Origin: Serratia liquefaciens
GTDB lineage: Bacteria; Pseudomonadota; Gammaproteobacteria; Enterobacterales; Enterobacteriaceae
Length of the DNA stretch: 64,000 nt
Direction: 5' to 3'
Assembly: GCF_027594825.1 (NCBI RefSeq)
Contig: NZ_CP088930.1
Location: forward strand, 3,595,019 to 3,659,018
The notes under the pieces: model-generated
Seen by the model: the letters and a program-made list of their open reading frames with translations, nothing else
The model's database searches: none
What the model was told of the DNA's origin: nothing
In this document: positions 10,963 through 20,835 of the stretch, one piece after another
How positions within the stretch are numbered: position 1 is the first letter of the stretch
How the letters are laid out: each line of letters opens with the position of its first letter
Position numbers and translations under genes: made by a program

Positions 10963-10984
10963 TTGGGGTTCAGTTGAACCCCAA
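10963..10984. terminator. Stem-loop between convergent creA and arcA
   Basis: TTGGGGTTCA (10963-10972) pairs perfectly with TGAACCCCAA (10975-10984), a 22-base palindrome between the two stop codons. CTATTTTAA follows on the plus strand. It probably acts as a bidirectional terminator. Confidence 0.65.
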
Positions 10985-11002
10985 CTATTTTAACGCGCAG
11001 GC

Positions 11003-11719
11003 TTACTCTTCCAGATCGCCGCAGAAACGGTAGCCTTCACCGTGAATGGTAGCGATGATTTCAGGCGTGTCCGGCGTGGATTCGAAGTGCTTGCGGATGC
11101 GACGAATGGTCACGTCCACGGTGCGGTCATGCGGTTTCAGCTCGCGGCCGGTCATCTTCTTCAGCAGTTCGCCACGGGATTGGATCTTGCCCGGGTTTTC
11201 GCAGAAGTGCAGCATGGCGCGGAATTCACTGCGCGGCAATTTGTATTGCTCGCCCGCTGGGCTGATCAGAGAGCGGCTGTTGATGTCCAGCTCCCAACCG
11301 TTGAACTTATAGCTTTCAACCAGACGGCGTTCTTCGCCGACGCTGCCCAGGTTCATGGTGCGGGACAGCAGGTTGCGTGCGCGAATGGTCAGTTCACGTG
11401 GATTAAATGGCTTGGTGATATAGTCATCAGCGCCGATTTCCAATCCGAGGATCTTATCAACTTCGTTATCACGGCCGGTCAGGAACATCAGCGCAACGCT
11501 GGCCTGTTCGCGCAGTTCACGCGCCAGCAGCAGGCCATTTTTGCCTGGCAGATTAATGTCCATGATAACCAGATTGATATCATTTTCAGACAGGATGTTG
11601 TGCATTTCTGCACCATCATTGGCTTCATGAACAACGTAGCCTTCCGCCTCGAAAATGCTCTTCAGGGTGTTACGAGTGACTAACTCGTCTTCGACAATCA
11701 GAATGTGCGGGGTCTGCAT
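11003..11719 (-). CDS. arcA: ArcA, aerobic respiration control response regulator
   Basis: This 238-residue OmpR-type response regulator is phosphorylated by ArcB. It represses aerobic metabolism and activates fermentative genes under low oxygen. The receiver domain (about 1-120) has the phospho-acceptor Asp54 in 'VIMDINLPG' and a conserved Lys in 'ITKPF'. A winged-helix DNA-binding domain (about 135-235; '[20 protein letters not shown]') follows. Length equals E. coli ArcA. The 600-base upstream region carries an FNR-like site (12005-12018), consistent with the known anaerobic activation of arcA by FNR. Confidence 0.98.
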   Translation of the reverse strand: MQTPHILIVEDELVTRNTLKSIFEAEGYVVHEANDGAEMHNILSENDINLVIMDINLPGKNGLLLARELREQASVALMFLTGRDNEVDKILGLEIGADDYITKPFNPRELTIRARNLLSRTMNLGSVGEERRLVESYKFNGWELDINSRSLISPAGEQYKLPRSEFRAMLHFCENPGKIQSRGELLKKMTGRELKPHDRTVDVTIRRIRKHFESTPDTPEIIATIHGEGYRFCGDLEE

Positions 11720-11822
11720 ATTTGCTACCTAAAATTGCCAACAAAATAGAAAATAGGAAGTACAGAAGTCTTTGTTTTCTTAGCGGAGGGCAGAGATTAG
11801 CGCTCACGTTCCCTCTTACCAA

Positions 11823-11943
11823 ATGACTACAGTACGTAAACTCGTTCTTGATGCACTTTCCATCTCATGTCAACAAGATCGCTAGCTTGGTGGGGGTGCT
11901 ATTCCTTACATCCCCAAAGGTGCCAAAACGGCGCATATCCTAA
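11823..11943 (+). pseudogene. yjjY: yjjY-like sequence, interrupted by a one-base frame change
   Basis: ATG 11823 opens a 20-codon frame, MTTVRKLVLDALSIS..., that strongly resembles the start of the 46-residue E. coli YjjY, which is known from the same place between arcA and yjtD. It stops at 11883. The similarity continues in the next frame from 11872 ('NKIASLV', compare 'NNIISLV') until TAA 11941. This looks like a single-base indel inside an otherwise conserved stretch. Either the small gene has decayed, or the conserved element acts as DNA or RNA and YjjY is not a real protein. The comparison rests on my recall of YjjY. Confidence 0.45.
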
Positions 11944-12004
11944 CCCTATTAACAGCAATATAACAGTGCGTACCGAATTCATCACCCAACAAAACTAAGC
12001 TTTG

Positions 12005-12018
12005 TTGACATATATCAA
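12005..12018. promoter_or_regulatory. FNR-like binding site upstream of arcA
   Basis: TTGACATATATCAA matches the FNR consensus TTGAT-N4-ATCAA at nine of ten fixed positions. It lies 286 bases upstream of the arcA start; in E. coli arcA has a long leader and is activated anaerobically by FNR. Prediction only. Confidence 0.45.
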
Positions 12019-12353
12019 ATTCAATTGTAGCACGTTAACAGTTTTGTGAAAAACACTTACAGAAATGCCAGCTTAAGTCACAGAACCATAAATTCTGTGT
12101 ACGATTCAGCATTGTTGCGCCTAATGAGGTAGAATTAACGGCTTATTGATAAAGCAGTTATTTTAACACCTTGATTAATAAGAGTAGTAAATCATAAGAA
12201 GTAATAATATGTATTCCGTGCCATTTATAAGGCCAATAGCGCATTTACCCCTGTCTATCGCAGCCTGCGGGATTATTGTTGCACACTTGTAAATATAATC
12301 AGACTATCCTGAACAGTCAAAAACCTGCGACCCCCTTATTCTGTGGAGTATTG

Positions 12354-13040
12354 ATGCAGCTGCATATTGTTTTAGTGGCTCCGGCACGGCCGGAAAACGT
12401 CGGCGCTGCGGCGCGGGCAATGAAAACCATGGGCTTCACTTCGTTGCGTATCGTCGACAGCGAAGCGCACCTGCAGCCGGCGGCGCGTTGGGTTGCTCAC
12501 GGGGCGGGGGAGATCCTCGACGGCGTGCAAACTTTCGCCACTCTGGAACAGGCGCTGGCGGACGTAGATTTCACCGTAGCCACCACGGCCCGCAGCCGGG
12601 CGCGTTTTCATTATTACTGTACGCCGCAGCAACTGTTGGGCCAGCTGAGTGAGCGCAGCCAGTGGGTAAACCAGGCGGCGCTGGTGTTTGGCCGTGAAGA
12701 TTCCGGCCTGACCAATGAGGAGCTGGAACTGGCGGATTTGCTGACTGGCGTTCCTATGCAGGCGGATTACCCTTCGCTCAATCTCGGCCAGGCGGTGATG
12801 GTGTACTGTTATCAGCTGTCAGAGCTGATGAACGTCAGCGCGCCGCAAGAGGCGGTCGCCCACGAAGGCCAGCTTAAGGCATTGCGTCAGCGTGCTGATG
12901 GGTTACTGGCGGCGCTGGAGGTCAGTGACGATCAAAAATTGCGCGACTGGCTGCATCAACGGCTTGGTACTTTGCAACAGCGGGACACGGCGATGCTGCA
13001 TACTTTGTTGCATGATATCGAAAAAAAACTGACAAAGTGA
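12354..13040 (+). CDS. yjtD: YjtD/LasT, SpoU-family RNA 2'-O-methyltransferase
   Basis: The protein has 228 residues from ATG 12354, which is preceded by GTGGAG. It belongs to the TrmH/SpoU (SPOUT) superfamily, TrmJ-like branch: N-terminal 'VLVAPARPENVGAAARAM', central 'LVFGREDSGLTNEEL' and 'YPSLNLGQAVMVYCYQL' are the three SAM-binding knot motifs. It is predicted to methylate a ribose in tRNA or rRNA in the cytoplasm; the target is not established. A longer TTG-initiated frame from 12276 lacks support. Gene order arcA-yjtD-thrL is as in E. coli. Confidence 0.93.
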   Translation: MQLHIVLVAPARPENVGAAARAMKTMGFTSLRIVDSEAHLQPAARWVAHGAGEILDGVQTFATLEQALADVDFTVATTARSRARFHYYCTPQQLLGQLSERSQWVNQAALVFGREDSGLTNEELELADLLTGVPMQADYPSLNLGQAVMVYCYQLSELMNVSAPQEAVAHEGQLKALRQRADGLLAALEVSDDQKLRDWLHQRLGTLQQRDTAMLHTLLHDIEKKLTK

Positions 13041-13184
13041 TACCCGTAAACATGGCTAATTTTGCAGTGTGATCCACTGCAAATTTGCCGCCTGCCTGTC
13101 TTTTTGTTCTGTCATCTGGCTTTTCAGCTCTCGCATCGCCCGGTTAGCTCGCTGGACGATAAATAAGCAAAAACAAGAAATAAT

Positions 13185-13213
13185 TTGACTTGGGATAGCG
13201 ATTGCTTTAACCA
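13185..13213 (+). promoter_or_regulatory. thr operon promoter
   Basis: A -35 TTGACT (13185-13190) and -10 TAACCA (13208-13213) are separated by 17 bases, with local sequence closely matching the E. coli thr promoter. The transcript would start near 13220. Confidence 0.75.
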
Positions 13214-13252
13214 ATAGAGGGGACAGAGTATTTAATGAGACAGACAGAAAAA

Positions 13253-13321
13253 ATGCGAAACATCAGCCTGAACACAACAATTATTACCACCACCGATACC
13301 ACAGGTAACGGGGCGGGCTGA
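13253..13321 (+). CDS. thrL: thr operon leader peptide ThrL
   Basis: This 22-codon leader encodes MRNISLNTTIITTTDTTGNG followed by AG, with seven Thr and three Ile codons and the conserved TTGNGAG end of E. coli ThrL. Its translation senses charged tRNA-Thr and tRNA-Ile: stalling lets an antiterminator form instead of the terminator at 13346-13377. The start at 13253 was chosen for length match to E. coli (21 residues) and a leader of about 33 bases. An in-frame ATG at 13235 would give 28 residues and has a GAGGGG upstream, so the start is uncertain. Confidence 0.88.
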   Translation: MRNISLNTTIITTTDTTGNGAG

Positions 13322-13345
13322 CGCGTACAGGAAACAAAAGAAAAA

Positions 13346-13377
13346 AGCCCGCACCTAACCAGTGCGGGCTTTTTTTT
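13346..13377 (+). terminator. thr attenuator terminator
   Basis: AGCCCGCAC (13346-13354) pairs with GTGCGGGCT (13362-13370) and is followed by seven T residues. It lies between thrL and thrA and matches the E. coli thr attenuator. Confidence 0.93.
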
Positions 13378-13403
13378 CGGCTTAAATTCGGGAGAGACAA
13401 GAA

Positions 13404-15863
13404 ATGCGAGTGCTGAAATTTGGCGGAACCTCGGTAGCGAATGCAGAACGTTTTCTGCGCGTTGCCGACATCATGGAAAGTAATGCACGTCAGGGACAGG
13501 TGGCCACGGTCTTGTCCGCTCCGGCTAAAATCACTAACCACCTGGTGGCGATGATTGAAAAAACGGTAGCGGGGCAAGACATTCTGCCAAATATGAGCGA
13601 TGCAGAGCGCATCTTCGCCGACCTGCTGAGCGGGCTGACGCAGGCGTTGCCCGGCTTTGAGTACGACCGTCTCAAGACGTTTGTCGATCAGGAGTTCGCC
13701 CAGCTCAAGCAGGTGCTGCATGGCGTTGCGTTGCTTGGGCAGTGTCCGGACAGCGTGAATGCGGCCATCATCTGCCGCGGCGAGAAGCTCTCCATCGCCA
13801 TCATGGAAGGGGTATTTCGCGCCAAAGGTTTCCCGGTCACGGTGATTAACCCGGTTGAAAAGCTGCTGGCACAGGGGCATTACCTGGAGTCCACGGTAGA
13901 TATCGCAGAATCCACATTGCGTATCGCCGCATCGGCCATCCCGGCGGATCACATTGTGCTGATGGCCGGTTTCACCGCCGGCAACGACAAGGGCGAATTG
14001 GTGGTGCTGGGCCGTAACGGTTCTGACTACTCCGCCGCCGTGCTGGCCGCCTGCCTGCGCGCCGACTGCTGCGAGATCTGGACCGACGTTGACGGCGTTT
14101 ATACCTGTGACCCACGCACCGTGCCGGACGCCAGGCTGTTGAAATCGATGTCGTACCAGGAAGCCATGGAGCTTTCCTACTTCGGCGCCAGCGTTCTCCA
14201 TCCCCGCACCATCGCCCCCATCGCCCAGTTCCAAATCCCCTGCCTGATCAAAAACACCGCTAATCCACAGGCGCCTGGTACGCTGATTGGTGGCGAAAAT
14301 CTGGATTCCGATACGCCGGTGAAAGGCATCACCAACCTGAACAATATGGCGATGATCAACGTCTCCGGTCCGGGGATGAAAGGCATGGTCGGCATGGCCG
14401 CGCGGGTGTTTGCCGTGATGTCACGCGCCGGTATCTCGGTGGTGCTGATCACTCAGTCTTCTTCCGAATACAGCATCAGCTTCTGCGTGCCGCAGAGCGA
14501 ACTGCAACGTGCGCGTCGTGCGCTGGAAGACGAGTTCTATCTTGAATTGAAAGACGGCCTGCTGGAGCCGCTGGACGTAATGGAACAGCTGGCGATCATC
14601 TCGGTGGTCGGCGACGGCATGCGTACCCTGCGCGGCATTTCGGCCAGCTTCTTCTCTGCGCTGGCTCGCGCCAATATCAACATTGTCGCTATTGCTCAGG
14701 GCTCTTCCGAACGCTCCATCTCGGTGGTGGTCAGCAATGACTCCGCGACCACCGGGGTGCGCGTTTGCCACCAGATGTTGTTCAACACCGATCAGGTGAT
14801 TGAAGTGTTTGTCATCGGCGTTGGCGGCGTTGGCGGCGCGTTGATCGAGCAGATTTACCGTCAGCAGCCTTGGCTGAAACAAAAGCATATCGATCTGCGG
14901 GTGTGCGGCATTGCCAATTCACGCGCCATGTTGACCAACATTCACGGCATTCAGCTTGAAAGCTGGCGTGATGAGCTGGCCGGCGCGCAAGAGCCGTTCA
15001 ACCTGGGGCGTTTGATTCGTTTGGTGAAGGAGTACCACCTGCTGAACCCGGTGATTGTCGACTGCACCTCCAGCCAAGCCGTTGCCGATCAATACGCGGA
15101 CTTCCTGGCCGACGGATTCCACGTGGTGACGCCGAACAAAAAGGCCAACACCTCGTCGATGAACTACTACCAACAGTTACGCACCGCCGCGGCCGGTTCG
15201 CGCCGCAAGTTCCTGTACGACACCAACGTCGGTGCGGGTCTGCCGGTGATCGAAAACCTGCAAAACCTGCTGAACGCCGGTGACGAGCTGACGCGCTTCT
15301 CCGGCATTCTGTCCGGTTCGCTGTCGTTTATTTTCGGCAAGCTGGACGAAGGCATGTCGCTGTCGGCGGCGACCCTGGAGGCCAAGGCCAAAGGCTATAC
15401 CGAGCCGGATCCCCGTGACGATCTTTCCGGTATGGACGTGGCCCGCAAGCTGCTGATCCTGGCCCGTGAAGCGGGGTATAAGCTGGAACTGGAGGATATC
15501 GAAGTCGAGTCGGCTTTGCCGCCTTCATTTGATGCCTCCGGGGATGTGGAAACCTTTATGGCGCGCCTGCCGGAGCTGGACAAAGAGTATGCCCGCAATG
15601 TGGCCAACGCGGCCGAGCAAGGCAAGGTGTTGCGTTACGTCGGCGTCATTGAAAATGGCCGCTGTCAGGTTCGCATAGATGCGGTAGACGGCAACGATCC
15701 GTTGTATAAAGTGAAGAACGGCGAGAACGCCTTGGCTTTCTACAGCCGTTACTATCAGCCGTTGCCGTTGGTACTGCGTGGCTACGGTGCCGGTAACGAT
15801 GTGACTGCAGCAGGGGTCTTCGCCGATCTGTTGCGCACACTGTCATGGAAGTTGGGAGTTTAA
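13404..15863 (+). CDS. thrA: Bifunctional aspartokinase I / homoserine dehydrogenase I
   Basis: This 819-residue fused enzyme catalyses the first and third steps of threonine synthesis from aspartate, both feedback-inhibited by threonine. Domains: aspartokinase (about 1-295; '[13 protein letters not shown]', '[15 protein letters not shown]'), tandem ACT regulatory domains (about 310-455), and homoserine dehydrogenase (about 465-819; Rossmann '[15 protein letters not shown]', catalytic-region '[20 protein letters not shown]'). Length is close to E. coli ThrA (820). It is first structural gene of thrABC under attenuation control, with thrB starting one base after its stop. Confidence 0.98.
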   Translation: MRVLKFGGTSVANAERFLRVADIMESNARQGQVATVLSAPAKITNHLVAMIEKTVAGQDILPNMSDAERIFADLLSGLTQALPGFEYDRLKTFVDQEFAQLKQVLHGVALLGQCPDSVNAAIICRGEKLSIAIMEGVFRAKGFPVTVINPVEKLLAQGHYLESTVDIAESTLRIAASAIPADHIVLMAGFTAGNDKGELVVLGRNGSDYSAAVLAACLRADCCEIWTDVDGVYTCDPRTVPDARLLKSMSYQEAMELSYFGASVLHPRTIAPIAQFQIPCLIKNTANPQAPGTLIGGENLDSDTPVKGITNLNNMAMINVSGPGMKGMVGMAARVFAVMSRAGISVVLITQSSSEYSISFCVPQSELQRARRALEDEFYLELKDGLLEPLDVMEQLAIISVVGDGMRTLRGISASFFSALARANINIVAIAQGSSERSISVVVSNDSATTGVRVCHQMLFNTDQVIEVFVIGVGGVGGALIEQIYRQQPWLKQKHIDLRVCGIANSRAMLTNIHGIQLESWRDELAGAQEPFNLGRLIRLVKEYHLLNPVIVDCTSSQAVADQYADFLADGFHVVTPNKKANTSSMNYYQQLRTAAAGSRRKFLYDTNVGAGLPVIENLQNLLNAGDELTRFSGILSGSLSFIFGKLDEGMSLSAATLEAKAKGYTEPDPRDDLSGMDVARKLLILAREAGYKLELEDIEVESALPPSFDASGDVETFMARLPELDKEYARNVANAAEQGKVLRYVGVIENGRCQVRIDAVDGNDPLYKVKNGENALAFYSRYYQPLPLVLRGYGAGNDVTAAGVFADLLRTLSWKLGV

Positions 15864-15864
15864 T

Positions 15865-16794
15865 ATGGTTAAGGTGTATGCGCCGGCCTCAATTGGCAAC
15901 GTAAGCGTCGGCTTTGACGTTCTGGGTGCAGCGGTGTCACCGATCGATGGTACCTTGCTGGGCGACTGCGTCAGCGTCGAGGCCGCCGCCACGTTCAGCC
16001 TGCAGAACGCCGGTCGCTTCGTCAGCAAACTGCCGGACGATCCAAAAGAGAATATCGTTTATCAGTGCTGGCAGCGTTTCTGTCAGGAGATCGGCCGTGA
16101 GATCCCGGTGGCGATGCGGCTGGAGAAAAACATGCCGATCGGTTCGGGGTTGGGTTCCAGCGCCTGCTCGGTGGTTGCCGGGCTGATGGCGATGAATGAA
16201 TTCTGCAACCGTCCTCTGGATAAAATGACCCTGCTGAGCCTGATGGGCGAGCTGGAAGGCCGCATCTCCGGCAGCGTGCATTACGACAACGTGGCGCCTT
16301 GCTACCTCGGCGGCTTGCAGCTGATGCTGGAAGAAGAAGGCTTCATCAGCCAGGAAGTGCCATGCTTTAAAGACTGGCTGTGGGTGATGGCCTATCCGGG
16401 CATCAAGGTGTCCACCGCCGAAGCGCGCGCGATTTTGCCCGCGCAGTATCGTCGCCAGGACTGTATCAGCCACGGCCGCTATCTGGCGGGCTTTATTCAT
16501 GCCTGCCACACCCAACAGCCACGCTTGGCCGCCAAACTGATGCAGGACGTGATTGCCGAACCGTACCGCACCCGCCTGCTGCCTGGCTTCGCCGATGCGC
16601 GCAAGGCCGCGCAGGATATAGGTGCGCTGGCTTGCGGTATTTCCGGCTCCGGCCCGACGCTGTTCGCCGTCTGTGATGATGGTGCTACGGCACAACGCAT
16701 GGCCGATTGGTTGACTAATCACTATCTGCAAAACGACGAAGGTTTTGTTCATATTTGCCGTCTGGATACCGCAGGCGCACGACTACTGGGATAA
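15865..16794 (+). CDS. thrB: Homoserine kinase
   Basis: This 309-residue GHMP-family kinase phosphorylates homoserine with ATP to O-phosphohomoserine. The ATP loop '[19 protein letters not shown]' is at about 91-109, and the third GHMP motif '[13 protein letters not shown]' near 255-267. The gene begins one base after the thrA stop and ends three bases before thrC, so the three genes are translationally packed. Confidence 0.98.
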   Translation: MVKVYAPASIGNVSVGFDVLGAAVSPIDGTLLGDCVSVEAAATFSLQNAGRFVSKLPDDPKENIVYQCWQRFCQEIGREIPVAMRLEKNMPIGSGLGSSACSVVAGLMAMNEFCNRPLDKMTLLSLMGELEGRISGSVHYDNVAPCYLGGLQLMLEEEGFISQEVPCFKDWLWVMAYPGIKVSTAEARAILPAQYRRQDCISHGRYLAGFIHACHTQQPRLAAKLMQDVIAEPYRTRLLPGFADARKAAQDIGALACGISGSGPTLFAVCDDGATAQRMADWLTNHYLQNDEGFVHICRLDTAGARLLG

Positions 16795-16797
16795 CGC

Positions 16798-18087
16798 ATG
16801 AAACTCTACAACCTTAAGGATCACAACGAGCAGGTCAGCTTCGCGCAGGCGATCAAACAAGGCCTGGGCAAACAGCAAGGGCTGTTTTTCCCGCTGGAAC
16901 TGCCGGAGTTTGAGTTGACCGAAATCGACCATCTGCTGGAGCAGGATTTTGTCACCCGCAGCAGCCGCATTCTGTCGGCGTTTATTGGCGACGAAGTTTC
17001 CGAAGAGGCTTTGCATAAGCGCGTAGCGGCGGCCTTTGAATTCCCGGCGCCGGTTGCGCAAGTGGAAGACGACATTGCCTGCCTGGAGCTGTTCCACGGG
17101 CCGACGCTGGCCTTCAAAGACTTCGGCGGCCGCTTTATGGCGCAAATGCTGGCGGAAGTGGCGGGCGATCAGCCGGTGACTATCCTGACGGCGACTTCCG
17201 GCGATACCGGCGCGGCGGTGGCACATGCTTTCTACGGCCTGAAAAATGTTCGCGTGGTGATCCTGTATCCGCAGGGCAAAATCAGCCCGTTGCAGGAAAA
17301 ACTGTTCTGTACCCTGGGCGGCAACATTCACACCGTGGCGATTGACGGCGACTTCGACGCCTGTCAGGCCCTGGTCAAGCAGGCGTTTGACGATCAGGAG
17401 CTGAAAGAAGCGCTGCACCTGAACTCGGCCAACTCGATCAACATCAGCCGCCTGCTGGCGCAGATTTGCTACTACTTCGAAGCGGTAGCGCAACTGCCGC
17501 AGGAAGCGCGTAATCAACTGGTGATTTCGGTGCCAAGCGGCAACTTCGGCGATCTGACCGCCGGCTTGTTGGCAAAATCGCTGGGCCTGCCGGTGAAGCG
17601 TTTTATCGCCGCGACCAATGCCAACGATACCGTGCCGCGCTTCCTGACGAATGGTCAGTGGCAGCCGCATGCCACGGTGGCAACGCTGTCGAACGCAATG
17701 GACGTCAGCCAGCCGAATAACTGGCCGCGCGTAGAAGAGCTGTTCCGTCGGAAGATTTGGCAGTTGAAAGAACTGGGGCACGCAACGGTGAGTGACGAAA
17801 CCACCAAGGACAGCATGCGTGAGCTGGCGCAACTGGGCTACCTTTCTGAGCCGCATGCGGCAATTGCTTATCGCGCGTTGCGTGACCAGTTGCAGGAAGG
17901 AGAGTTTGGCTTGTTCCTCGGCACCGCGCATCCGGCCAAGTTTAAAGAGAGCGTAGAGGAAATTCTCGGTCAGGAGCTGCCGCTGCCGAAGGCGCTGGCA
18001 CTGCGCGCCGATTTACCGCTGCTGTCCCACAACCTGCCGGCCGGTTTTAGCGAGCTGCGCAAGTTCCTGATGGCCTTGCCTGCCTGA
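16798..18087 (+). CDS. thrC: Threonine synthase
   Basis: This 429-residue PLP enzyme converts O-phosphohomoserine to threonine, the last step of the pathway. The PLP lysine lies in 'PTLAFKDFGGRF' (about residue 107). The phosphate-binding 'TSGDTGAAVAHAF' and 'SVPSGNFGDLTAG' are present. Length equals the E. coli enzyme (428). It ends the thr operon and is followed by a strong hairpin terminator. Confidence 0.98.
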   Translation: MKLYNLKDHNEQVSFAQAIKQGLGKQQGLFFPLELPEFELTEIDHLLEQDFVTRSSRILSAFIGDEVSEEALHKRVAAAFEFPAPVAQVEDDIACLELFHGPTLAFKDFGGRFMAQMLAEVAGDQPVTILTATSGDTGAAVAHAFYGLKNVRVVILYPQGKISPLQEKLFCTLGGNIHTVAIDGDFDACQALVKQAFDDQELKEALHLNSANSINISRLLAQICYYFEAVAQLPQEARNQLVISVPSGNFGDLTAGLLAKSLGLPVKRFIAATNANDTVPRFLTNGQWQPHATVATLSNAMDVSQPNNWPRVEELFRRKIWQLKELGHATVSDETTKDSMRELAQLGYLSEPHAAIAYRALRDQLQEGEFGLFLGTAHPAKFKESVEEILGQELPLPKALALRADLPLLSHNLPAGFSELRKFLMALPA

Positions 18088-18111
18088 TCCCCCTGGGTGC
18101 ATAAAGCGAAA

Positions 18112-18136
18112 AGCCGTCATTGCGACGGCTTTTTTT
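18112..18136. terminator. Bidirectional terminator between thrC and yaaA
   Basis: AGCCGTC (18112-18118) pairs with GACGGCT (18124-18130), with six T residues after it on the plus strand and an A-rich run before it (four T residues on the minus strand). Confidence 0.85.
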
Positions 18137-18150
18137 ATGGGCGTGGCGGA

Positions 18151-18924
18151 TTACTGCTCGGGGCGTTTGAACACCAGTTCGTTGCCTTTGGAGTCGGCTT
18201 CATCGAATGCATAGCCTTCCAGGTTGAAACCAAGCAGTTGTTCGCGCTGCGTCAGGCGATTCTTGATGATATAGCGGCTCATCAATCCACGCGCCTTCTT
18301 GGCGTAGAAGCTGATCACCTTGTATTTGCCGTTCTTCTCGTCGAGGAACACCGGCTTAATCAGCGTGCCGTGCAGTTTGGCCGGCTTCACCGATTTGAAG
18401 TATTCGTCGGATGCCAGGTTGACCACCACGTCGTCGCCCTGTTGTTCCAGCGCTTCGTTAAGCTTTTTGGTGATCTGCTCGCCCCAGAAACTGTACAAAT
18501 CCTTGCCCTTGGCGTTGTCCAGTTTGATGCCCATCTCCAGACGGTAAGGCATCATCAGATCGAGCGGGCGCAGCACGCCGTACAGCCCGGACAGCATGCG
18601 CAGATGCTGTTGGGCGAAGTCAAAATCGTCCTCGCTGAAATCCTGTGCTTGCAAACCGGTATAGACGTCGCCTTTGAAAGCCAATAGGGCCTGGCGAGCG
18701 TTGTCCGGGGTGAACTTTGGCTGCCAGTCGCCAAAGCGAGCGGCGTTCAACCCGGCCAGTTTGTCGCTGATGCCCATCAGCTTAGCGATTTGTACCGGCG
18801 TCAGCTCGCGGCAGATCTTGATCAACTGCTTCGACTTGTCCAGCAGCTCCGGCTGCGTGAAGCGTTCTGTTGCCAACGGGCTTTCGTAATCAAGGGTTTT
18901 TGCAGGTGAAATAATAACGAGCAT
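18151..18924 (-). CDS. yaaA: YaaA, peroxide-stress protein of the UPF0246 family
   Basis: This 257-residue DUF328 protein starts [17 protein letters not shown]. In E. coli YaaA is induced by OxyR and lowers free iron during H2O2 stress, limiting Fenton damage; it also has a DNA-binding fold. Characteristic stretches are 'ANSDEYFK'-like '[10 protein letters not shown]' and '[16 protein letters not shown]'. The ATG at 18924 gives the family N-terminus; a frame extending 13 codons upstream is not supported. It converges on thrC. Confidence 0.95.
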   Translation of the reverse strand: MLVIISPAKTLDYESPLATERFTQPELLDKSKQLIKICRELTPVQIAKLMGISDKLAGLNAARFGDWQPKFTPDNARQALLAFKGDVYTGLQAQDFSEDDFDFAQQHLRMLSGLYGVLRPLDLMMPYRLEMGIKLDNAKGKDLYSFWGEQITKKLNEALEQQGDDVVVNLASDEYFKSVKPAKLHGTLIKPVFLDEKNGKYKVISFYAKKARGLMSRYIIKNRLTQREQLLGFNLEGYAFDEADSKGNELVFKRPEQ

Positions 18925-19029
18925 GGCCAGATCCTGTTTATCCAAGAACGGATACTGTAGCAAAAAGCGCGGGAAAAAGGGTCAATGGGTCTGATAGGCA
19001 GGGCGCGTGACAGACGCGCCCGTAAAAAC

Positions 19030-20454
19030 TCAGTTTTTATCCCACACGCCGGGTTCCAGTTGAGACTTCAGTTCCGGAAAACGGGTGGCGTCGAAAGTAG
19101 GCAATTTGCCCAGTGTGCGCTGGCGGTGATAATCATCGGCCAGTTTCAGCGCCACTTTTGACAACAGCAGGATGGCCGTCAGGTTGGTGATGGCCATCAA
19201 CGCCATGGAGGTGTCCGCCATCTTCCATACCACCGGCAACTCGGCCAGCGCGCCAAACATCACCATGCCCAGTGCGGCACAGCGGAAAACCAGCAGGCCG
19301 GCCGGGTGGTTATGCTCGAGGAACACCAGATTACTCTCGGCATAGGCATAGTTGGCGATGATCGAGGTAAAGGCGAAGAAGAAAATGGCGATGGCGACAA
19401 AGGGGGAGCCCCAGCTGCCGACGGCGGCGGACAATGCCCTCTGGGTCATGTCGATACCGCTGACGTTGGCCACCGGCTGATCCAGTACGCCGGAAGACAG
19501 AATGATCGCGGCGGTCGCGCTGCAAATCACGATGGTATCGATAAAGACCCCAAGCATCTGCACGTAGCCCTGAGAAGCCGGATGTGGCGGGTAAGGGGTA
19601 GCGGAAGCCGCCGCATTGGGGGCAGAGCCCATACCGGCCTCGTTGGAAAACAGGCCACGCTGAACGCCCTGGGTCATCGCCTGTGAAATGCCGTAGCCGA
19701 CGGCGCCGGCGGCCGCTTCCTGCAGCCCGAAGGCGCTCTTGAACACCAGCGACAAGATTGCCGGCATATGCTCAATGTTATGGCCAATCACCCAGAAGGC
19801 CAGCAGTAAATAAGCGGCGGCCATCAGTGGCACCACCCATTCGGCTACGCGAGCAACGGAACGGATGCCGCCGAAGATCACCAGACCGCTCAGGATCACC
19901 AGACCGATACCGACATACAGAGGCTTCACGTGGAAGGCGACGGCGGAGGCCTGGGCAATGGAGTTGGCCTGCACGGCGTTGAACACTAATCCGAAGGCAA
20001 TTATCAGGAAGATGGAAAACAGCACGCCCATCCAGCGCATGCCCAGCCCTTTCTCCATATAGTAAGCCGGACCACCGCGGTAGTTACCCCGATCGTCTTT
20101 GGTTTTGTAGAGTTGTGCCAAGCTGCTTTCGACAAAAGAAGTGGCCATGCCGATGAACGCCACCACCCACATCCAGAAGATGGCTCCCGGGCCACCGGCG
20201 GTGAGGGCAATAGCCACGCCGGTCAGATTACCGGTTCCGACGCGTGCGGCGAGAGTGGTGCACAAAGCTTGAAAAGAGGAGATGCCAGCGCTGTCGCTTT
20301 TGTTGCTGTGCTTGAGCACCGAGAACATGTGGCTGAAATGGCGGACCTGGATAAAGCGGGTGCGTAGGGTGAAGTAAATGCCTGTGCCGAGCAGCAAATA
20401 AATCAGTACCGAGCCCCACAAAATATTATTTATAAAATTCATCAGGTCCGTCAC
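19030..20454 (-). CDS. yaaJ: Sodium:alanine symporter family protein (YaaJ/AgcS)
   Basis: This 474-residue polytopic inner-membrane protein of the AGCS family imports alanine or glycine with Na+. Family signatures include 'LAARVGTGNLTGVA' near residue 70 and 'GLFSNEAGMGSAPNAAA' near 275. About 10 hydrophobic segments are visible. The GTG start at 20454 is chosen because AAGGAGGGATCC immediately precedes it and its N-terminus lines up with E. coli YaaJ; an ATG 16 codons upstream lacks such a site. Position between yaaA and talB is as in E. coli. Substrate preference cannot be read from sequence. Confidence 0.92.
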   Translation of the reverse strand: MTDLMNFINNILWGSVLIYLLLGTGIYFTLRTRFIQVRHFSHMFSVLKHSNKSDSAGISSFQALCTTLAARVGTGNLTGVAIALTAGGPGAIFWMWVVAFIGMATSFVESSLAQLYKTKDDRGNYRGGPAYYMEKGLGMRWMGVLFSIFLIIAFGLVFNAVQANSIAQASAVAFHVKPLYVGIGLVILSGLVIFGGIRSVARVAEWVVPLMAAAYLLLAFWVIGHNIEHMPAILSLVFKSAFGLQEAAAGAVGYGISQAMTQGVQRGLFSNEAGMGSAPNAAASATPYPPHPASQGYVQMLGVFIDTIVICSATAAIILSSGVLDQPVANVSGIDMTQRALSAAVGSWGSPFVAIAIFFFAFTSIIANYAYAESNLVFLEHNHPAGLLVFRCAALGMVMFGALAELPVVWKMADTSMALMAITNLTAILLLSKVALKLADDYHRQRTLGKLPTFDATRFPELKSQLEPGVWDKN

Positions 20455-20835
20455 GGATCCCTCCTTGTTGTTATTTGTTACGCACCGCGTCGCGTCCACC
20501 ACGGGTGAAAATATATTGATTGAATTTTTACAAGAGCTTAGCTGAAACCGGCTGGGTTCCGAGCAATTGAGATTTTTCTCAGATTACTGGCCCCATTGCA
20601 TCAATTTTCGCGAATTTAACATAATTTATTCAATCGATAGCACGTTATTGCCTTTTCATCAGCTCGAGAATGACGAAAGATACTGGCGTAAACGGTTGCT
20701 CGCTCAAGGATAAAACTAGCGCCGCCGGGCCGCGATTTTCCAGCCTTGCACCGCGCCTTGCGCATGTTATTATCAGGGCAGGGCATGGTTGAACGATGCC
20801 AAAAGTTCATGCACAAACGATGAGATAATGCCAAC
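20455..20835. other. 381-base divergent intergenic region yaaJ/talB
   Basis: The region is AT-rich next to yaaJ (20500-20640) and contains the talB promoter candidate at 20746-20773. No RNA gene or coding frame is convincing. Confidence 0.4.
20746..20773 (+). promoter_or_regulatory. Candidate sigma-70 promoter of talB
   Basis: TTGCAC (20746-20751) and TATTAT (20768-20773) are 16 bases apart, with TGT directly before the -10 (extended -10). They lie 63 bases upstream of the talB start. Confidence 0.5.
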
